Of a DNA stretch of 64,000 nucleotides, positions 58,599 through 64,000 are shown piece after piece; positions within the stretch are counted from its first letter, which is position 1; each line of letters begins with the position of its first letter. The notes below the pieces were generated by a model, which saw nothing but the letters and a program-made list of their open reading frames with translations, was not told the DNA's origin and did not search any database. Source of the stretch: Bacillus paralicheniformis (lineage in GTDB: Bacteria > Bacillota > Bacilli > Bacillales > Bacillaceae); assembly GCF_001042485.2 (NCBI RefSeq), contig NZ_LBMN02000036.1:1-64000 (forward strand). The letters run 5' to 3'. Both the position numbers and the translations under genes were made by a program.

Positions 58599-58850
58599 AT
58601 GAAAAAATACATTAACCATTTGACCTTAACTATAGCCGCTTGCCAAACAACACTTGGAAACTCCGAAGATGAAGCTAAACGATTTACCGAGTATGATTTA
58701 TTGGACTTTGGTGAATTTGAAGAACTTAAAGAAATAACAATAACCAATTATGATGGTGATAAGATTACCCTCCAAGCCTTTAATATGGGGCTGGAGATTG
58801 AGGATACTGAAGAGGTCGATGAAGAAGACTCAGCACTATACATAAAATAA
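58599..58850 (+). CDS. small acidic phage protein before the tape-measure gene
   Basis: An 83-residue protein, MKKYINHLTLTIAACQTTLG onward, very acidic at the end (EIEDTEEVDEEDS). I chose the ATG at 58599, 9 bases after GGGG; an ATG at 58590 is possible. It lies 95 bases before the tape-measure gene. Function unknown; tail assembly is a guess from position. Confidence 0.6.
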   Translation: MKKYINHLTLTIAACQTTLGNSEDEAKRFTEYDLLDFGEFEELKEITITNYDGDKITLQAFNMGLEIEDTEEVDEEDSALYIK

Positions 58851-58945
58851 TGACTGTATTTTATTCTGACTCTGCTTGAATGCAGAGTTTTTTATTTTTG
58901 TTCACCTCTCCCCCACTCTCCGCTTTGAAAGGATGTGATTATTAG

Positions 58946-61900
58946 TTGAGTCAACAATTAAAAATTGTAGTTACTCCAGTTGCCGACACCTCCGCTCAAT
59001 CAGTTGAACAAATTAACAAGCAGCTTAAAACACTACAATCAAAGTTAAACTCCCTTCAGCTCAAAACAAACATTAACGCTTCTGCATTAAAAACCCTCAA
59101 GGAATTTTCTTCTGCAGTTGAAACATATCAAAAAAATCTTAAGAATTACAATCAGACAGTTAAAGAAACACAAACGGTTATTAAAAACGCTGATGGGACA
59201 ACCGAAAAAATCATTCAGCAGCACAAAAAGAATGGTGAAATACTTCAGCGAGAAATTAAGACGATTGATAATCGAAATCAAAAGATTCGTCAAGAAACTC
59301 AAGAAACAGCAAAATTAACCTCTGAAATTCAAAAGCTTGGCCAAGCTCAAAAGATAATTGAACGTCAAAATGCTCAAGGTGTAAAAACTGGATCAACTCA
59401 GAAAAACCGTGACGGTTTTAAGGATATTACATACAATCTCGATCAAAACGGTAACCTTAAAAACTCAACCACTGTAACAAACCTTGATCAACAAAGAAAG
59501 GCAATTGAACAGCTTAGGGCAAGCCTGCAAAGACTAAAAGAGCAAGGGCAACTGTCTGAAGTAACCCTCTCTTCTCTTGGTCGAAAAATCAATTTAGCTC
59601 AGTCCACAGAACAGATTGAAGCACTCAGAGCAAAGCTTAAGACTCTTGATGACAAGTCAGCAGCAGTTGCAAAAACTAAAGAGCTTGAAAGACAGTTAGA
59701 ACTATATAGAAGACAAGCTCAGGTAAATACTCAGAACTTACAAAACAGATACGGCAGCTCATTGAGCCAGGGAAGTAATCTACAACTTCAGCAGTATTTG
59801 AGTTCAGTTAATCAATTAACTGCAAGGACACCTAATCTAAGAAATCAGATGGCTAGCCTTAATATGCAGTTTAGAGAAATGTCATCTAATATTGCAGCTA
59901 CGACAAGACAAACAATGAGCTTTGGAGAGCAGCTTCAAGTGAGTTTTTCTCGCATACCTGTGTGGGCTGCAGGTATGACACTTTTTTATGCACCTCTGAG
60001 ACTGCTTCAAGATCTCACTAGTCAAGTTATATCACTTGACACTCAAATGACTGGCTTACGACGTGTTATGGACTTACCTGATTATAAGTTTAACGAGCTT
60101 CTTCAAAGATCTATTGATTTAAGCGATGAGTTAGCAAACAAGACTTCAGATGTTCTTACCATAATGAACGAATTTGGGCGTATGGGTTACAAAGATGATG
60201 AGTTATTGGATCTAACCAAGACAGCTCAAATGATGGAGAATATAAGTGAACTACAACCTGAAGATACTGTTAAAGCCCTCACTTCAGCGATGGTTAACTT
60301 CGGAATACAGTCGAAAGACAGCATAAAAATCGCCGATGCGTTAAATGAGATTGATAATAATTTCCAAACAAGCACATTAGATCTCGCTCAGTCTATGAGA
60401 AAATCTGCTGCCTCCGCAAAAGTATATGGCGTAAGTATGGAACAACTACTGGGATTAAGTTTAGTCCTCCTTTATAGCAATATAAAGGTAATAAACCTCT
60501 CTAATTGCTGGGAACTCCTTATAGGACAATCAGCAGCGAAGCCTCGTTTGAGGAACGTTCAACGACTATTCCATTGGCGGTGAAATTCCGCAACAGAAGT
60601 AGGGCGCAAGCTATTGGCGTGGGTGAAAACCCCTTAAATCGAAACGGGAGGTGCCCCAAGTGGGTCATGATATAGTCTCAACTTATAGGCAACTATAAGC
60701 AGTAAAAAACGCATGTAATGTAGCGAATTACATGGAAGAAACTGATACAACAGCCATACAATCCGCCACGAAGGAAAGTGGAAATATTGTCGGTAATGCC
60801 CTCAAAACAATTTTCGCGAGAATTCAAACGAATGGCGCTGCAATTAAAAGTCTCGAAAGTGTAGGAATTGCAGTAAAAGATGTTGGTGGAGAAGCTAGAC
60901 CTGTCTCCGATATACTAGAGGATCTTTCCTCCAAATGGGATAGTCTGAGTCAGGCACAGAAACAGCAAATAGGTGTAGCAACATCGGGTATGTTTCAAAA
61001 TACGAGATTCCTAGGCTTGATGGAAAATTTTGGAACTGCAATTTCTGCGACATCTTCCGCTATGAACAGCCAGGGGTCTGCGATGCGCGAGCAACAGCGC
61101 TACTCAGAAAGTTTAGAAGGACGTCTTAATAGATTATCTGCTGCATGGACAAGTCTTGCTGCAAATGCAGGTGAAGCTTTCCTTTCTGATGGAATAATTG
61201 CTTTTGCTGAAACATTAAGAGACATCGTTCAAGTCGGTGGTGAAGTTATAAAAACAGTTGGATTCCTACCAAGCCTTTTTGCGTTAACAAGTACCGCCAC
61301 CCTCCTTCTTAGTAAAAATGCAAGAACACTTGCAACCACATTGGTATTTGGTACTTCTGCAATGAGACAAGAAACTCTTGCAAGTATAGGGTTAACTACT
61401 GGAATGACCCGCGCAGCAGTCGCTTCTACTCTACTAAAAAATTCACTTAGAGCTTTAATGGTTTCAACTGCTGTAGGTGTGGTTTTCATTGGTATAGGAC
61501 TTGCAATCGAAAAACTTGTCTCTGCTTTTTCTGATGCTAAACAAGAACAAGAAAAGCTTGCAGAGTCACAAAAGAAAAGTGTCGAAGCAATAACCACAAA
61601 TAAAGAACAGACCGATCAGTTAATCCAAAAATATAAAGAGCTGCAAAAAGCAAAAGATAACGGTTCCCTTTCCCCTGACAAGGAGCAAGAATATCTACAG
61701 GTCACGCAACAATTAGCACAAACGTTCCCTAATTTGATTTCTGGCTATGACTCCCAAGGTAATGCCATCATTAAAAATAATGAAGCGTTAGAAGATGCCA
61801 TAAAATACACCAAAGAATTAGCCGAATTAAACAAAAAAGACATTCAAACTGGCGCAAATAGCAACTTTAAAGAAACCCTCAGTGATATCAGTAACCTGAC

Positions 61901-64000
61901 TGATGAAATGAAGGAGTACCAAAAAGTTGCAGACCATTATAAAAATAATGATCGGCCATTCTGGGATATCTTCGACAGCGACAGTGATTATAAAAATTTT
62001 GGGATTAAAGCTGAACAACAAGCTCTTCAAGTCAATCAGAAGTTATCTAGTTCTCAAGCTAAACTTAGAGAGCAAGTGCTGCAAACTGTTGACGCTTATA
62101 ACTCCATTAAAATCAACCCTCAGTTAACCAAAGATATCAACGAAGCCTTCAATAAAATTGACTTTAGTAAGATGACTTCTGATGAATTAGAGTCGTTTTC
62201 CATTAATGTTTCAAAATACATGGATGACATTCAGAAAGCATTGGAATCAGGGAATAAAGTTGATTTCTCAAGAGCATCTCAAGCACTTCAGAATTTAATT
62301 AACCAACAAATCAAAGGTTCTGATGAAGCTGACAAACTTTCCTTATCTTATGATGACCTAAAGAATGCTATAGACTCTACAAAAAATGCTGCTGATTCTG
62401 CAAAGGTCACTTGGGATGAAAATGGTGAAGGTGTAAACGAATTAACAGGAGAAGTTGAAGATTTAAGTCAAAAGCTAAAGGATGCCAAAGGCGATCTAGA
62501 GGCAATAAAAGCTGTAATGGACGATTTGGTGGCTTCTCAACAAACAGAACAAGCTATTTCTGCCCTTCAAAATGAAGCATATGATTCTTTTGCTGACTCC
62601 ATCTCCCCTCTCAATGAACTGCTTGAGAAAATGGCTGAAGGAAAAAGCATCTCAGCTGCTGAAGCAATGAAACTGGTTCAAAAAGAAAAAGACTTGGCTG
62701 GAGCTATTAGTGTTGAAAACGGCGTAGTTAAATTAAACCGAGATGCTATCATAAAACTACGTGATGCAAAACTTAAAGCATACAACGACATGCAAAAGTC
62801 AGTTAAACAGGATCTAATCAACCAGGCAAACGCAACAGTAAAGAAAATAAAGAACTATGGTTTAGAGGTCAAATCAATCCAGACTGTTGCCGATGCGCAA
62901 GCCAATCTTTCCAAAATGAGAAAACAAGTAGACACTTTGATGGAAAGTGGCAATATCCAGATGGCAATGCCAATCATTAAAGAAATAAACGAGTTGAGCG
63001 ACGTCACTGGACAGTTAGAAGATCTGGATAAAATGGCTGAATTGGCCAACTCATCTTTAAATGAAGTTGGTACGTCCCTTGAGAAATATTCTGATGAACA
63101 AGAAAAAGCTAGCAAAGAAACTGAGAAATCCAAATACGTCATTGATAAATATAAAGAATCCCTTGAAAAAGTAAATGCGGAAATTGAGACATACAACAAG
63201 CAAACCAATGATTATCCTAAATGGTCACAAAAATACAGAGACGCAATCAATAAGGAAATCAAGGCATTAGAGCGTAAGAAAAAGCTGATGCAAGATCAGA
63301 TTAAACTGCTGAAACAGCAAATCAAATCTGGTTATATTCCTCAAACTGGACTTGTTACCTCCTCTTCCTCTTCTGGTTCTTCATCAGGCTCATATTCTTC
63401 TGGAGGATCATATTCCGGAAAATACTCTTCTTACATTAATGCTGCGGCAAGCAAATATGGTGTTGACCCTGCCCTAATCGCGGCAATTATTAAACAAGAA
63501 TCAAGCTTCAATGCCAAAGCTCGTTCTAGCGCTGGAGCAATGGGTTTAATGCAACTCATGCCTAGTACTGCAAAAAGTCTAGGTGTAAAAAATGCATATG
63601 ATCCCTACCAAAACATTATGGGCGGCACAAAATATATTTCTCAGATGCTTAACAAGTTTGGCGGAAACATCGAGAAAGCTTTAGCTGCTTACAACGCGGG
63701 GCCAGGAAACGTTATTAAATATGGTGGCGTCCCTCCTTTCAAAGAAACACAAAATTACGTTAAGACTATTCTTTCTAACTACAATAAGAGCTTATCTACC
63801 GCGACATCAAAAATCGCTAATTACTATACCAGCGCGAATGGATTTAGAGTAAGCTCAAAGTTTGGCCAAAAAGAAAGTGGTCTCCGCTCCTCCCCTCACA
63901 AAGGAACCGACTTCGCAGCCAAAGCTGGAACCCCTGTAAAAGCATTGAAAGCTGGTAAAGTCATAACCGCTACCTATTCAAAAACAGCAGGTAACTGGGT
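58946..64000 (+). CDS. cwlP: phage tape-measure protein with SLT and M23 wall-hydrolase domains (CwlP/YomI-like), intron-split, runs off the window
   Basis: Exon 1 (58946-60455, 503 codons plus one base) and exon 2 (60745 to the edge) join in frame; at least 1588 residues are visible. The N-terminal third is coiled coil ([13 protein letters not shown] and similar). Conserved tape-measure blocks around the junction read SMEQLLG-Y504[14 protein letters not shown] hydrophobic segment follows ([15 protein letters not shown], about 743). An SLT lytic transglycosylase domain is at about 1400-1515 (catalytic E1422 in IKQESSFN, then [13 protein letters not shown] and AYNAGPGN), and an M23 peptidase begins with HxxxD at H1555 and D1559. 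The start is TTG at 58946 after AAAGGATGTGA. It matches SPbeta CwlP, which digests wall during infection. Confidence 0.88.
60456..60744 (+). ncRNA. group I self-splicing intron in the tape-measure gene
   Basis: 289 bases with group I hallmarks. P1: exon GGGAU pairs with intron GUCCU (60464-60468) with U-G at the splice site. P2: CCTTTATA-GCAA-TATAAAGG (60469-60488). P and Q elements: AATTGCTGGGAA (60503) and AATCAGCAGC. R: GTTCAACGACTA (60557-60568); S: ATATAGTC (60670-60677), forming P7 through GACTA/TAGTC. P8: GCGG/CCGC. P9: CTTATAG-GCAA-CTATAAG (60682-60699), and a last hairpin CATGTAAT/ATTACATG. The intron ends in G60744. There is no endonuclease ORF inside. Unspliced, the gene stops early at 60583. 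Confidence 0.9.

Noticed and set aside
60456-60744. Interpretation of the tape-measure break as a plain frameshift or pseudogene
   Set aside because: Exact in-frame rejoining, P1 pairing, conserved P/Q/R/S elements and GNRA hairpins show a group I intron.
1-64000. CRISPR arrays, tRNA and rRNA genes
   Set aside because: No regularly spaced repeats, cloverleaf sequences or rRNA segments were seen on either strand.

Overview
The window reads as chromosome of a low-GC Gram-positive endospore former of the Bacillus subtilis group, most likely the B. licheniformis branch. This is inferred from gene order and protein similarity recalled from memory; no database was searched. Ribosome binding sites are strong (AAGGAGG type), TTG and GTG starts are frequent, and the order azoR-yocK-dhaS-sqhC-sodF-yocR-yocS-odhB-odhA-yojO-yojN-yojM-cwlS-norM-bshB2-yojF-yojE-gerT-yodB-yodC-mhqD-yodF-ctpA-yodH-yodI-yodJ-deoD-yodL-yodM-yozD-yodN-yozE-yokU-kamA follows the yoc/yoj/yod region of B. 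subtilis, with insertions and losses.

Layout. 1-6600: a stand-alone zinc-type S14 gene, a Nudix hydrolase, a rifampin phosphotransferase/PEP-synthase-like enzyme divergent from a TetR regulator, a DUF2512 membrane protein, a DinB protein and azoreductase. 6900-10500: an AT-rich insertion between azoR and yocK, holding a beta-lactamase-family serine hydrolase, a long non-coding stretch with strong hairpins, a truncated integrase and an aminotransferase fragment. 10500-20500: stress and small proteins, aldehyde dehydrogenase, an MFS/GNAT/deaminase block, then the coupled sporulenol synthase-superoxide dismutase pair. 20600-32700: two sodium symporters, the 2-oxoglutarate dehydrogenase E1/E2 operon with a candidate cre site, the yojNO AAA/VWA pair, a Cu/Zn-SOD lipoprotein and a LysM/NlpC wall hydrolase with a structured leader. 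33700-41900: MATE pump, bacillithiol deacetylase BshB2 operon, spore protein GerT, expansin, and the YodB/MhqR quinone-aldehyde stress genes. 42200-53850: solute symporter YodF, CtpA, YodH-YodJ, DeoD, a YcgR/YcgQ-like metal-linked permease pair, YodL-YodN and YokU, ending in a severed kamA.

53840-64000 is prophage DNA inserted in kamA, consistent with the SPbeta/phi3T group. It carries a minus-strand block of small genes (RecU-like nuclease, NADAR protein, metallophosphoesterase) and a plus-strand tail tape-measure/wall-hydrolase gene of the CwlP (YomI) type, which runs off the window. That gene is interrupted by a 289-base ORF-less group I intron at 60456-60744. The exons rejoin in frame at a Gly-Tyr-Thr-Thr junction.

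Regulatory themes. TACT-N7-AGTA-type YodB boxes sit at both azoR and yodC, with yodB itself here. A MhqR-type operator lies upstream of mhqD. Candidate CcpA (odhA), Fur (expansin) and Zur-like (YcgR/YcgQ) sites are proposed. A perfect palindrome fills the spacer of the ctpA promoter. Several genes are broken: an SDR dehydrogenase behind yodB (frameshift), kamA (prophage), an integrase and an aminotransferase (junction), and a prophage zinc-finger ORF that is continuous only through a -1 shift at A AAA AAG.
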